A DNA stretch of 64,000 nt from Ceratodon purpureus (lineage: Eukaryota > Streptophyta > Bryopsida > Pseudoditrichales > Ditrichaceae). Every line of letters starts with the position of its first letter. Position 1 is the stretch's first letter. The DNA is taken from contig CM026427.1 of assembly GCA_014871385.1 (NCBI GenBank), positions 9,492,344 to 9,556,343 on the forward strand, given 5' to 3'. The notes beneath the pieces are model-generated. The model was not told the origin of the DNA. It ran no database searches and saw nothing but the letters and a program-made list of their open reading frames with translations. This document shows, one piece after another, positions 42,901-56,729 of the stretch. The position numbers were made by a program, and so were the translations under genes.

Positions 42901-45189
42901 ATAAACTTAAACATTACCCTAAGTGCTTGTGGATGATCAGTAGGTTCTTGTAATTGTTTGTTTTCTTCATTTAGTAGAAGATTTAGTTTATTTTGAATTT
43001 TTTCCAAATCATATGCCAAACTTTGCAACTGATGAACAACATATCAAGATCATTTACTGGTTATAAAATCAGATTTTTGTAAAACAAATGTCTTATAACA
43101 ATACTATGAAGATCTATATTAAATTTTATTATTGATACTTTACCTGCTTGTTAACAATTGTTGTTTGATCATGTGTATCTAATGATACATCTCTAGTATT
43201 TTCATTTACTTGTGTCATTTCTTTCTCAAGCAATGTTTGAGATTTTGAATTACTAGATGTAGTTCCTTCCTCAAAGATTTGTACAGTTTGTTGTACCTTA
43301 CAAATATGAAAAATAAAATATTGTTATATTCAAATACACGTATAAAATTTTGAAATTGAAAATTTAATAAATCAATACAATATTTCTTTTAGAACTTATC
43401 AAATAATTTTAAAATTGGTACATTCACAATAAATTCATTTTTATTAATTTTTTATAAATAAATATATTTTATTTTACTAGATGTTATTTTTATTTTTTCA
43501 AATATTCTAGATTATATACATTAAAATATATATCCTACGTATTTAGTTAACCAAAAGTCATTAGAAACTAGATGTTTGACGTATTCATATTGTATAAAAA
43601 TCACAAAGAAGAAATTAGCTTGAATATTTTAAATGTTAAAAAGACAAATAAAATCATTCAAATATATATAGTATAGAAAATGTTTCTCATGGCAAAAAGA
43701 TCGTTATTAAATGGTTGTAATATAACTATTCATTATTATTTTTTGAAATTTTTTTTCTAGTAAAAAGTTGTTGAATTTAAAATTAGAAGCCAAATTTTGA
43801 GTATTATATAGCATTAATTAAAATCATTATGTTTTATAGTATTTTTTTATGACTCTCAATATTTACCGAATCTATTTTTGATTTATTTTCAGATGTTGGT
43901 CCAATATCGTCATTAACCATGACAGATTTGTGAAGATAAGTAGCTATAGTTTCTTTTTTCTTGGTCCACTTCATCTTAAAATTCTCAATTTCTTTTTCTT
44001 TAGAATTCAAAATATTTTTTATTTCTTCATTTAAGTGTGAATTCTCTTCATTAGTCTTTTCAATAGTTGCATTCTTTTCAACAATTTCGGTTTCGTATTG
44101 ATTTATTTTTAGAGTAAGATTTTGATTATCTTTTCTTTGTTCTTCTAATAGTAGTTGAATTTCTTCTAATTTTTTGCTAGAACTTTGCTCTCTTTCTTTA
44201 TTTTGAGCCATAATAGAATTTAGTTCATTTTCTTTATTAGTTAGTGAAGCTTTAAGTTCCTCATTTATACGTACAATTGTATTAAAATCATCTTCTTTAC
44301 TATCAAAAGAAGCTTTAAGTTCGTCATTTATACGAACTTGTTCAATTAATGTTTGTTTTCCACTTTCCAATTCATCACAAAGAATTTTGTATTTAACTTC
44401 TAGGCCTTCACGTTCATGTTCATTTTTTTCTAAAAGAGATTTGTACTCATTTTCTTTATTTACAAGTGAAACTTTTAGCTCTTCACTTACACGTCTTTCT
44501 TCATTTACGAGTTTTCCCTCATCTTTATTCTTTTGAAGTAGTTCTTGTATGGATTGTTGTGATTGTTGCAATTGACTAGAAAGATTTTCATTTTCTTTTT
44601 CTTTTAATGTTATACGTTTTTCTAAATCAACAATTTTGGTTTCTAATTCTCTCCTCTCTTCTTCAAATTTTTTGGTTTTTGTATCAAGTTCTTCCTAATT
44701 TATGATTCCAAAATGTTTTTAGTTCAATACAATATTTGATTAAAAATATTTCAAACCAAATAAATATGTGTGAAATGATGGTCTTTCCTACAAAAATAAC
44801 AATATCTACAGTATAAAACCAAAATTATGACCCATTGTGATTCAATATAGAATTTATAAAATCAAGTTCTATTATAAAATTTTAAGAATGTGACTAGTAA
44901 TATGATAATATTTACAATTAATGATGATACATACTTGAAGTATGTTATTTTTGTTGTTTAAATTTTCTAAAGAATCTTTCTTGATATTATCATCATTAGT
45001 ATCACAAATAATTGTATTTTTTGAATCTAATTCGCCAAGAGACTTTTGTGATTCTCGCAATGAATCACATTCTTCATATTGATCTTCAATGTTGGAATAT
45101 TCTTTCAATTCATAGAAATCTAAATTTTAAAATATGCTATCTTATAATGATTTTTGATGCTATGTATTACTATTTATAATAAATTTAAA

Positions 45190-45223
<34 letters not shown>

Positions 45224-48200
45224 ATGTGTGTGTCTCAATAAAAAATTAAAGGATAAATTCATCAAATAATAAAGTTGTACAAATAGACCATTCTTATTAC
45301 ATAGTACAATATGTTGCACTTAGGTACATTTTATGCGTAAATGTACATCAGTCCAACATATTGGATTATCCAATCAACAATGTTTGTTTTTAGATTGTAT
45401 ATAAATAAAGAAGAAAGACAATAAATATCAATATTTGATTTTGAATGAATATATTTTATTAATTTAAATTTAAAGATAAAAATAAATTTTATTATAAATA
45501 TTTTAATTTTGAAAATATAATATTTTTAAATATAATTTTAAAAAATCTATTGTTAGATGCAATATTTTGTTATCTAAGTTTATATAAACATATTTTATCT
45601 TGTTTATGATTTTTTTTTATTTGACTTATTTTTATGGAATTATTATGATAATCATTACCTTCATTATCATAGCATTGTTCTAAATTAGATTGGTTTTTTT
45701 TAGATGTATGACACATTTTCTCCCTTATTTCTCTACCTTTCAATAATCTTAATTCGTGTTCTTCTAATGCTACAAATAAATCATGTGAATATATTTGATA
45801 TGGTTTTCCTCCTTGTTGCTTTGGATCACATTTTTTAAATTTTAATGATATTTTTGGTATCTCACTATTCATTGAATGGTTGTTTTTTATATACTTATTT
45901 TTTATTTGAGTTTTGGTCTTTGATGGGCCACAAAATGAGAACTTTGATTCCTTATTAGGAGATTTGCATCGAGGCTTTTGACAACCTAAGTCATTTTTAC
46001 TTGTTAAAAACTTATAAAATGCTTCGGGTGAAGGACTTGGTACTTGTTTAATCTTTGAATGCTTATTTGTTTTATGAGTATCATTTTTTGTACGTCTAGT
46101 AGATTCTTTTTTATCAAGTGCTTCTAGAACTTCCTTATTGAATTGTGTTTCATCAAAAAGGTTTAATGTTGACTTAGAATCAATTTTAGACGATTTAGTT
46201 CCTTGTCTTTCAAAATTTGAGACACTTTTTGGTTTTTTTATTTTTTTATTCTTTTGTGACTTTGAATCCATACATTCATTATCTACAATAGTTTCTAATT
46301 TTTCATCTTTCACTAAATTGTCTTTGCTTTTACCATCATTAGAAGCTTCCTTTACAAATGTTTTAAATTCGCCTTTAATGTTTTCTTCGCTATTCTCTAC
46401 TTTGCTTTTATTTGAATCTTGAATATTAGCTTTTGAATCTTGAATATTGGCTTTTGAATCTTGAATATTGGCTTTTGAATCTTGAATATTTGAATCTTGA
46501 ACTTGTGTGTTTTTTTCCAGCAATGAATCCAACTTTGGTGTATCTTTAACATCTGTCTTTTTAAATGATGAATTCATTTCATTCTCATCAGATAATTTTG
46601 TTCTTGTGTCATCAACACCACCTTTTCATTGAAAATTATATACTTTAATATTGGTATAATAAATAATTAGATAAATAAACCAATGTAAAATAAATATTAA
46701 TTCAAGATTTTTATTCAAATGGTTCAAATTAAAATATGAAAAATTTGATTTTCATTCAAACATACTTAGTATGTTTTTGTTCTTTTAGTTTAAATAAATT
46801 TAAAACGTATGTTAATATTTAAAGTATGAATTTTAAATCAACAATCCAGTAATTTCTAAATTATCAAAAAATAACTAATTAGTATTTTTAATAACGATTC
46901 AAACAAATATTTTAAATTATTAGTTATATCAAATTATGATTTATATCACTTTTTAATTTTAATAGTAATTTCATAGATTTAGTTCATATTTAGTGTTAAA
47001 CAATACATGTTTTACTTTCTTGGTTATTAGTTTCTTCTATGATTGTGGATTCTTTGATCGGTTGTTGTTTGTTGCTTTGATTGATGATAGGTGTAGTTAT
47101 TTTTGAATCAATAACTGATTGATTCTTTTTAATCTTATCTTCACTTGAATCAATAAGTTTGTTTTCTTCAATATTTTGTGAGGTTTTTTGTGCTGTTTTT
47201 GTATCAACAGAAGGAAAAGATGAGCAACATACATGACCAAAAAATTTAGATGGTTTAACATCCAAAGTTTTAGGATTATCTATGATTTTCCTTGATAAAT
47301 TTGTTGTAAAAACCTCAAGTTCAATTTTTTCTAAATTTGATTTTGATGTTGACGAATTAACAATTTCCTCGGATCCTTTATTATCAATTATGGATGTCCT
47401 TGTTGATTTGGTTTCACCTTGTAGCATTTTGGGTTGAAGGGATGGTGTATTGATACATGATAATGAAGGCCAATAAGTTCTCCCTTTTGGCTTAGCTTCC
47501 TTTTCTTTAACATCTTTAATTTCTTTACTTTTTATATTTTTAAAATCATTTGAAAAAATCTCAGGTTCAAATTTTTCTAAATTTGATTGGGAAAGATGCA
47601 TATCAATACTTTCATCAGAGCACACATTGTTCAATTTTGGTTTTTTGCTTACTTCTTCTAACTGAGAAATCAAAGAGTTTTGTTTTAATGTATTGCATGA
47701 TAAAAATGACCAACATCCATCATCTTTTGTTTTTTTGTCTTTGACTTTTAAATCTTGTTGAAGTTCTAGATCTTTTTTAATTTTTGAATATTCAATTTTA
47801 TCAATTTTTTCATTTATATTGTTATTGGAGTTGTTTTCTATTTGTATCAAGCTTGCGCGGTTTTGTGGTTTCATTTTTTCAACGTCTTTCTCTTGTAAAC
47901 TTGAATTAGTGGATCCATTAGAAGAATCTAAATCTTTTGTAATGATTACATTAGATTTATTTTTGGGAACGTTTTGTTGCAAATCTGCTCTATATGTATA
48001 TATATTTATGAAAGGTAATGTTGAAAAGCAGCTACATTTCTTAAAGTTTGTTTGCTTATTTTTAAAATTTTCTAAGTTTATATTTGTATTCAATGAATTA
48101 TCAAAAGATCCTAAAATACTAAGTTGTTGTAAATCTTTTGTAACTATATCATTTTTAGTTGCTACATCAAAATTCTTGTTTTCATCAACTTGTTTACATT

Positions 48201-51200
48201 CTTCCTCATTATTATCTTGACCAAGTTCAAGACCAACATTTTCATTTTCTTTTTTGGAAAATTCATTTTGTTTTGAGTTTGTAAAATTTGAGTTTGGTAA
48301 TGATTCACAACCACTATCAACATTGGTTTCTCTTATATCTTCTTCTTTATCTTCAAGATTACTTTTAATTTCTAAAGAAGTTTTTAAAAGTTCTGTAGTT
48401 TTTGGTTTTTCTGTAGATTGTGAATTTACTTTGTCAATTGACCCATTCTCACTTGAATCAATTAAATCGCTTGGATTGATTATATTTTCTAAAGGAACCG
48501 TTGAACTTTTATTCTCGATTGAATCCAATTTTTCTAAAGAAGTCTCTGGATGTGAATGAAAAGGTGAAGGTGAAGGTGACCAACATGAACATTTCTTTGA
48601 ATTTATAGTATCTTTTTCCAAAAGAACATTATTTTCTACATTGGCATTTGGTATAGTTTTTAGTGATTTATTGGCAGTAAGATCTTTGACCATTTCTACT
48701 GAATCACATGATTTTGGATCTGATCTTAGATGTTGTAACTTATTTGTATCTAATTCATTAATATGCAACATTTCTGGATTTTGTGTTGTTTTGTTTTCGA
48801 GACATATGTTTTTGCATGGTAAATATGAAAAGAATGAATGCTTGTTAGATTTTAAATCTATTGTAGAAGTGTATTTAGATTTCTTTCTTTCAACATTTAA
48901 CGGAATTTCTTGTTTTTCTTCGTTATTGGTTTTAATAGCTATATTATTTGAATTACTATCTTCAATATTATGATTTTTGGGTATGATTTGTGAAGATTGA
49001 TTATTAGTTGAAGATATTAAATTCCAACATGAAGATGTTATTTTATCTTTAATTACCGATTTGGTTTCTTTATTTTTATCATCTGATTTTATATCTTCCA
49101 AGGTTTTATTTTCATTGCAACTAATGGAATCTTTGTGGATAGAAGATAGATTTTTATTGCCTATTTTTTCAACGTCACTTTTATTTTGCATCTCCAAAGT
49201 TTTTTCTAAGTTCAAAATTAATTTATTTTCTTCACTTTCAATAGGCTTTCCTTGAGAAACATCAATTGAAAGTTCTGATTTCTTCTTATATGGTTTATAG
49301 TTACGAGGTGATAGATTAAAGCATGATAATGCATTTCCAAAATAATTGTTGTCATTATGTTTTTCTGCTTCATCAAAGTGATTTGGTTCAATGCTTTCCT
49401 TAGACATCAAAGATTTTCTAGGACTTGATATTGGTGTTGATGACAAACTTTTACTAGAACGGTTCATTCGTAAACCTACAAATGCTTCTTTTATTGCACG
49501 TGGAGAAAAATTCCATTGACATATTCCATCAAAAAATCCCTTGTCACTCTTTGTATCACTTGTTTCTTGATTTTTTGTATTATCACCTAATGATTCATTT
49601 AGTGGGTTTTTTAACAAAGGTACTTCATTAGTATTACACGAGTTTCCTTCATTTTGCGCATTTGAAAGCAAAGGATTGATATCTTTTGTAGAAATATCTT
49701 TTGATGTTTTATCATTGACTAATTTTGATTTACAATTCCAACAACTTGTTTTTGAAGAAGTGTTTGAATCTTCTTCTATTATATTTTCTTTTAAAGGTCT
49801 TAATTGTGTATTTTCTTTTGTACTAGATGCTAAATCTACACCTTCTTCTTTAGTGGCATTGATTTTATTATCTAAATCCAAGATCTCACTACTTTCAATT
49901 GTTAATTTTTTAATTTCTAAAGGAGAATTAGTAGGACTTTTTAAAATTACATCAGTTTGAGATGAGTCTTCTTGGAATTGCTGCATTGGTGGTATATCTA
50001 ATATTTTAATATTTTCAACTTGTTCTTGAATGTTTTGATTTGATTGTGTTTCTTCATCATAAGAAGATAATTCACAATGTGTTTGAATTTCTTGTGGTAA
50101 TCTTGTTTCTTTTGTTTGTACTTCAATAGAAGTTACATTATTTATAATTTTGTCTTGAGATGTGCTTGATTCAAAAATTTCAGATTCCTTAGAAATTGTT
50201 GTTTCTTTTGTTTGTACTTCAATAGAAGTTTCATTGTTTATAATTTTGTCTTGAGATGTGCTTGATTCAAAAACTTCAGATTCCTTAGAAATTGTTGTTA
50301 TTTGAGAAGAATGTGTAGTTATTTCATTATTTGTCATGCCTTCAATGTTTAATACATCTAATGATTTTGTAAAATTTTCATTACTTGAATTGTCAAATAC
50401 ATCATCTATGTGATTCTTTTTTCTTCCATTTATATTGATACACCTTCCACAATGGGCATCAATTTTTTTAATTTCAACATGCTTTATAGATTTAGAATAA
50501 CCACTTAATACCTCTAAATCTTTTATATCTTGTTCTTTATTTCTTGCATTAAGAAGATCATTGCACTCGTCTTTCTTTTTCTTCAGTGAATTATTTGACA
50601 TCATCCTACTTTTTCTTGGTGAAGGCCAACAACATCCTTCTGACATATCTTTCTTTCCACCAGATTTTAGAAGACCGTCTACTTTATTATCTTGATTACT
50701 TTTAGAAACTGAAGTTGAAACATCTAAACTTCTTTTGTTCAATTTTTTTTCAATCTCAAAAGAGTCAGATTGTTTTAAAGGAGTAGAGACATTTGTTGTT
50801 ATGTCGTTAACATTATTAGTTTCAATTGAAATTTTGTCTTCTTTATTCAAGTTTGATTCATTAGATGTTTTTTTGGTTGTCAAAGAAGGTAAACAATCAC
50901 ATCCTTCTGTTGGAACTTTATTATCTTTGGTTATGCTATTGATATCATCTTTTTTAGCATCATCTAAAATGAAATTTCTATCTTTTTCTATGACAAATTC
51001 ATTTGGAACAATTCCATTTTTTGATGTTGAAAGTAAAGAATCACATCCTTCATTTTTTAATACAAGTTTTGCACTTTCATTTGTAGGATTATCTCCAACA
51101 TGTTGAAAAGATGAGCTTAAAATTTGTGATTCTTGTAAAGCTCCATTTCTTATAGTAGTATCAATGATAGAATGATCATCACTTCTATTTCCCATATTTG

Positions 51201-54124
51201 ATTCACTTATTTTATCCCTTGCTTTTGAAAATGGAAGACAATTACAAGTTGGTTTTTTATTGAGATTGGACTTATTAGTGTCATTTGATGTACAATCATA
51301 AATATGGTCAGATGATAATTCTTTTTTATCTTGTCCATCTTTATCTATAACTTCATCTTTTTCATCTTTTTCATCCATGTTTGCATCTTCCTTCTTTTGT
51401 TTTTGATTTTCTACTTCATGATTTTTTTCTTCATTCACTTCCTTTTCAAAATTTGTTTCTGTGTTTGTTATTTCTTCATCTTTGTTATTTTTGCTATTTA
51501 AACGATTTGTTTCATTTTTTTCCAAATTTTCTTGAACTACACTAGTTCTACAAGTTGTATTGTTCTCATCAACAAAAACTTTTGAAGGATCTTCATTTTT
51601 AATATCATTTTGTATATTTATTGACTTGTATTCTTTATTTGAACATGTCCAAAAATTACATTTATTTTTTGGATCTGATTCTTTTGCATGGATCATTTCA
51701 TCTTTGCAATTATGTAATGAAGATTCAAGGTTTGATGTGTTTCCTTTCAAAACACTTGGTTGAGAATGAATATCATCTAATTTAGTTTCATAAACTTCTA
51801 TCTTTCCTTCATTAATTTTTGAATTTTTTATATCATTTCCTTTTAATTCTTCGGAATTAGAAGGAAGCATTGCGTCATCTTTTAAACCTTCCACAAGTTT
51901 TGATGTAGCATTGTCACAAGGAAGTTGTTTATTTTGAGTAAAACTTGTTACAATAGAGTTATTGACATTTTCAATGTTTTTTGAGTTTCTATCAACTTCT
52001 TTCTCCTCCAAAGATTTGTGATATAAATTTTTGTGATGTGAAAAGTTTTTGGAAAGGCAATGATTACTCTCACAATCATTGTCTCTTACAACAGCAACTT
52101 CAATTTTCACAAAGTTTTCATGTTGTGATGTATTAATAGAAGTTAAATGATAACCGCTCTTGGGTTGTTCTTCCACTTCTAGGATTATAACTTCTTTAAA
52201 TAATTCCATATTTTCATCATCTATTTCATTAATACAATTGGTTATCTCAATTTCACTGTTAGTTTGATCAACTTCTATAATGCTATTAATTTCATCATTT
52301 GAAGTAGAAGAATTACTATCTAAAGTAAATCTTGAAAGTTCATGTCTTATAAATTCTTTTGTTTCTTCATTTTCACTAGAAGGATTCCAACATGAACAAT
52401 CTCGTGGTTTTGAAGGAGATTTGATTGAAATATCAGATTGACGATCATTTATGGACAACAAATCTTTTTTCAATTCAGCATTTGGAGGACTTATGCTATT
52501 TGAACTTCTACTTTTCTTTGCATGTGTATTTTTTAATATTCGAGGAGACAAATTCCAACATGAAGTCCAACTATTAGAATCGCTTAAATTTTTTTCCTCA
52601 TCAATTGAAGAAGTCGAGGATTTTGAATCATTACTCGAAAATGGGCTTTTATATCCCATATAATTAGTACATTGAGTTTGTTTATTACTATTTGAATTAT
52701 TTAAGCTTGTAATTTTTGTATCCTTAGGATGATTTTTTATTGAAGATTCTAATTCTTTATTTAATGATTTCTTGTTGTTAGTACTTTCTTGTTGTTTTGG
52801 TTTTTTAATGTTTGATAAAGATTGAGTCCAACAACAAGAATTAGTGTTTTCGTTAATTTTTTTAACATTTGAAGATGTTGGGTTCTCATTTAAGTTATCA
52901 TTAGAAATATTGAATGAAGATTCATTAAATGTTTCATTGGACGTAGATGCAATATTGGTCAATCTTGCAGTACTTTTATTTAAACTTTCTTTTTTACCTT
53001 TTATATTGGACGTTTTAATTATTTCTATATGAAAAGGTGCACATTCATGATTCAAATCTTTTTTCTCATTTGAAGAAGCTATAGAAGTTTTGTCAACATT
53101 AGGAATTTCAGTACTTGCCAATTCTGGTTTAGAACTTTTTTCTAGTCCGTCGTTACTTTCTTTTAATGATTTTTTGTTATCTACAACTTCTAGAATTTCA
53201 CTAATACCATTTCCTTCAAGTGTGGGTGTCTTGTTAGATTCTAATTCACATGCAACAACTTCATTTGAATACAATGAATCTTTATCATCCATTGAAGTTT
53301 TATTGTTTTTCTTAGAGGTTCCACAATATGAATTGCAAACCCCTCCATAAAGACGGGAAGAAATCCTTGGTTCATAAATATTGTGTTTATTGTATTCTAT
53401 AATTCTATTCTTTTGATATGATAACCTTGGTTGCTCATTTTTTGAAGTTTCAAAACCTTTTCCTAGCTTTTCATAATTTGTGCGGTTTTTCCTTGTTCTG
53501 TAATTTGAAAGAGGTAATGAGTTTAAGTAATACTCAATTAACACTATGGTTTCATTTATAATAATTAAAATATCAAAATATTAAAATATTAAAACATTAG
53601 GAGAAATGTGTTATGATACATACGAGTTGTTATAGACTTGACGCTGAAGTACAAGAGCAATATCATTATCAAGTGACTCAAGTGCAGCCTTGACTCCATA
53701 ATTTGAATTTGAATTTTTCTTCCACCGTCTTCTAGATTCAACTTTGTGTTTATTTGTAGAAAAATATTGAATATTATTTTTTGACAAAACTTGATAATGT
53801 GGATTGAATTCCACGTCTCTCTTTTGTGCTGATGAATAAATTAATAAAATGTTATTATTATACACTACTTTATTATATGAGTATACATTTTCAAACTTTA
53901 ATTAACAAATATTACTATAAATTATTCATTGTTTGTGTATACATAGGCTTTGTTTATACCCAAATAAATTTTTGTCATCTTCTCGACATTTTTCCAATGT
54001 GTATAAACTTTAAACTAAATTTTAAAATTGAAATCAATAAATAAATGGACGGTGAATACATACCACACAAATCAAAGAAGAGTGCATGTAATGCATTTTC
54101 TTCTTCAAATTTTTTCATATCCAT
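39969..54124 (-). CDS. Giant AT-rich multi-exon gene: low-complexity Cys/Trp-cassette and coiled-coil protein (about 3,253 aa)
   Basis: I do not recognise this protein. Exons: 54124-54064, 53828-53624, 53497-47016, 46621-45659, 45119-44935, 44694-43867, 43296-43144, 43028-42918, 42377-42260, 41332-40990, 40855-40729, 40366-40246, 40033-39969; every junction is GT-AG and in phase. Exon 3 alone is 6.48 kb without a stop, in DNA of about 25% GC. It encodes an Asn/Ser/Lys/Glu-rich chain with about 21 short cassettes around Cys and an aromatic residue, such as SCWNLSPRILK, CSCWNPS, GCCWPSPRKSR, CQWNFSPRAIK, CFNLSPRNYK and CSCWSPSPSP, roughly one per 100 residues. Exons 5-10 are charged heptad-like coiled coil (EERRELETKIVDLEKRITLK). 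The last exons are basic. No signal peptide or membrane span. The first exon, the exon 9/10 join and the last exon are the weakest calls. A scaffold or cytoskeletal role is a guess. Confidence 0.6.
45190..45233. repeat. (TA)n(TG)n microsatellite in intron 4
   Basis: A TA run passes into TG units within the intron between exons 4 and 5 of the giant gene. Confidence 0.85.
46411..46500 (-). repeat. 21-bp coding tandem repeat in exon 4
   Basis: On the minus strand this encodes NIQDSKA units repeated about four times, near-identical at the DNA level. In frame, so it changes protein length only in 7-residue steps. Confidence 0.9.
50105..50296 (-). repeat. 96-bp coding tandem duplication in exon 3
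   Basis: Two adjacent 96-bp copies (50105-50200 and 50201-50296) differ at only a few bases and each encode 32 residues including TISKESE.FESSTSQDKIIN. A recent in-frame duplication within the low-complexity chain. Confidence 0.9.
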
Positions 54125-56695
54125 ATGCTTTGTGTTCCATCAATGAAATTTGTAGAATATTTGAATTCTAAGCCTTTCTTGAAACTTTTCTTTTTTCTAT
54201 TTCTTAACAGAAATTACAAGATATCAAATTATTCATTTTTATAAATGGCAAAATAAGTCTTCAATTTTATTCTTAACTCCTGAAAGCGAAAATTAGAATA
54301 TTTTGCAACGTGATTTTAAAAAACATATTTAATAAAAATTACAAAATTAATTCCATTATTAAAACAAAAACAGATTCGTGGTTTTTATAATGTTTAAAAT
54401 TGAAATTGAGATTGAAATTAAAAAATTAAACACAAATATCATACTGTGAATATAGGAATTAAAAAAAAATCACTACACACATATATCTATAATTAATTCC
54501 ACATCTGAATTTTTGTGCACATTACTTTTTTTATAAAAATAGGGCAAATTGCATTCATTTGATATTTCAAAGCTTTTTCAAATAATGAAATTAATATATG
54601 ACACCAGTTTTTCTAACAAAACTAAAACAATAAAAATCTTAAGTCTAAACTCATTTATATGTAAGATCTTGACTTTCCATTATCTTTAATTGCAATACCT
54701 AAGATATTATATAAAAATTGCAATGACTCCTTCAAAAATATTATTTTACAAAAACCTCAGTTTCAACATGCTTGAATAAATCTTATACTTTTGTTCATTA
54801 TGTTTTCATATTCCAATTGAAAATAATTACATACATTTTTTTTGGATTCAATGATAATAATTATTTTTGACATTATTGACTATTGATTATTTAATTTTTT
54901 TCCCATATATGATTGATATATATGAAATTTCAGTGTCTAATATGAATATGAATAAACCCAAAACCCTAAATTTTATATAGATTAAACGAAATAGTTATAT
55001 GCATCATGAAAAAATGGTTTGAAGAATAAAATTTGAATTAATCCAAAAAATTATACATAAGTAATACATATAGCCAACAAATTAGTACAAATTATAAATC
55101 TTACATATGAATGATTTATACTAATAGGTCCATGAATGCTGTTTCTTTTTAAGAAGTTATTTGAGCTTTTGAACATCAAAGTGTACACTCAACTTACCAT
55201 GTTTCTCAATGAAAAAAGTCATTGAACATGGTGAAAATCAATAACAAAAAACTAAAAAAATTATTATAAAATAAAATTATAGAAAGAAATCAGATCTAGT
55301 GTCTTTTATCATTTTTCAATTGCATTAATATAGATCTATTTTTTTCAAGACTAGAAATTTAGAGGTTTGTGGTGAAATTAACCTTACATAGGAAAATAAC
55401 TGATAATGGTTTTTTACAATCTTAGGTAGATTCATGCATTTCAATTTTAAGTGTCATTTTTGGATATCTTTACAAAAGTTTAACACATTTATGGTTTTTT
55501 TCACCATAGTTTGGAAAAATGTTATGGTGCCATAAGTAGTAATTTCAATTAGTGCTAGAATTCAAGCAAATATGCTATCAACTATTCATTTTCTTATTAA
55601 AATATCTAACATAGTTTCTTTGGAATTGTCAAAAAAAAAAAAAAAAAAAAAAAAAACCTATTAATCAATAATACAAGTATTCTATTTCAAAAAAAGTCAA
55701 AGTTTTCTCATCTCACTAAGCATGGTGCAAAATACATCTTTTTTTTAACATATGTAGGGAATATTTTGTTATGTTTTTTTATTCTTCAATCAAAGACAAT
55801 AATTCTAGATTTGACCATTTGGATTTGTATTTTGTAAGAAATTAAGTTGTTTAAAAAAAAAAATGTTTATAGTGGTGGTGTTATGAACCTTCTTCAATTA
55901 TAAATTTGATTTAAAAAATACTACATCTTTCTATTACATTTAAAATTTGATATAGAAGTAATTAACATGGTTTGTTTTAGAGTCTCTCAAACAAGTTCAA
56001 ACTTGATAGTGCAAAAAATTCATTTCACAAGGAATATACCTGGTATAGTACAACCTCAAAAGACGGAAATCTTTACGTCAAACACTATAATCTTCAAATG
56101 CATATGGTGAGAATTTCTAAAATGGTATTTTTCATTTGCCTTCTAGTCCTGTCAAAGATCATAAGTTGAAAAAAAAAAAAATCAATTTATTTTCATTTTC
56201 ACTTTAAACATCAAAACAATTGTTTTTGAATGTTTTTTTTGATTGGTGAAATTTGGAATTTCCTTATTTGTTCTTTGATGCAACAAAGTTTGCATGAAGA
56301 ATTAATTAAAGATGTGTCATGTACTCCATTGGCTAAATTGATATTTTATCATATTATGAGGTCAATATGCCCTTCAATATCCATACAAAATCTATAATTG
56401 TTGATTTTTTTATTCCTCTACCTATTTAATTCCATAACTTTACATACCTCAATTATAATCCATGATTTGTCCATTTGTTGCAAATAAAGGCATTTAATTT
56501 CTTTCATGCCTTTAGTAAAATGGACCTTAACAATTCTAGTTACAATGAAAATAAAATACTATAAACTTGCAAGGGCAAAGTTATAACATGGAACTAAAAA
56601 AATTCATGTCCAAGACTAAAAAATGATGGTCTAGGATTATTTGCTCTAGGATTGTTAGTGAGAGCGTCCAAGATCATTCACAATCATTAGGATTG
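54125..56695. other. AT-rich intergenic region between giant gene and capping protein beta
   Basis: About 2.6 kb, roughly three quarters A/T, with a 26-base A run at 55631-55656. No credible coding frame on either strand. It should include the promoter of the giant gene; no specific element is recognisable. Confidence 0.5.
55631..55656. repeat. Poly-A tract (26 bases)
   Basis: Pure A run in AT-rich intergenic DNA. No retroelement body or target duplication could be found next to it. Confidence 0.85.
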
Positions 56696-56729
56696 TTAGC
56701 GAGAGCGTCCAAGATCATTCACAATCATT
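56648..56729. repeat. 41-bp tandem duplication over the capping protein beta stop codon
   Basis: Two 41-bp units (56648-56688, 56689-56729) differ at one base, GTTAGTGAG against GTTAGCGAG. The unit nearest the gene encodes the last residues ([10 protein letters not shown]) and the TAA stop; the other lies in the 3' UTR. Confidence 0.9.

Noticed and set aside
47550..53350. Multiple plus-strand frames of 60-130 codons opposite exon 3 of the giant gene
   Set aside because: Phe/Ser/Leu-rich mirror images of an Asn/Lys/Glu-rich coding strand.
39969..54124. Giant gene as a viral or bacterial insert
   Set aside because: At least 13 exons joined by spliceosomal GT-AG introns in phase argue for a eukaryotic nuclear gene; no viral hallmark gene was seen.
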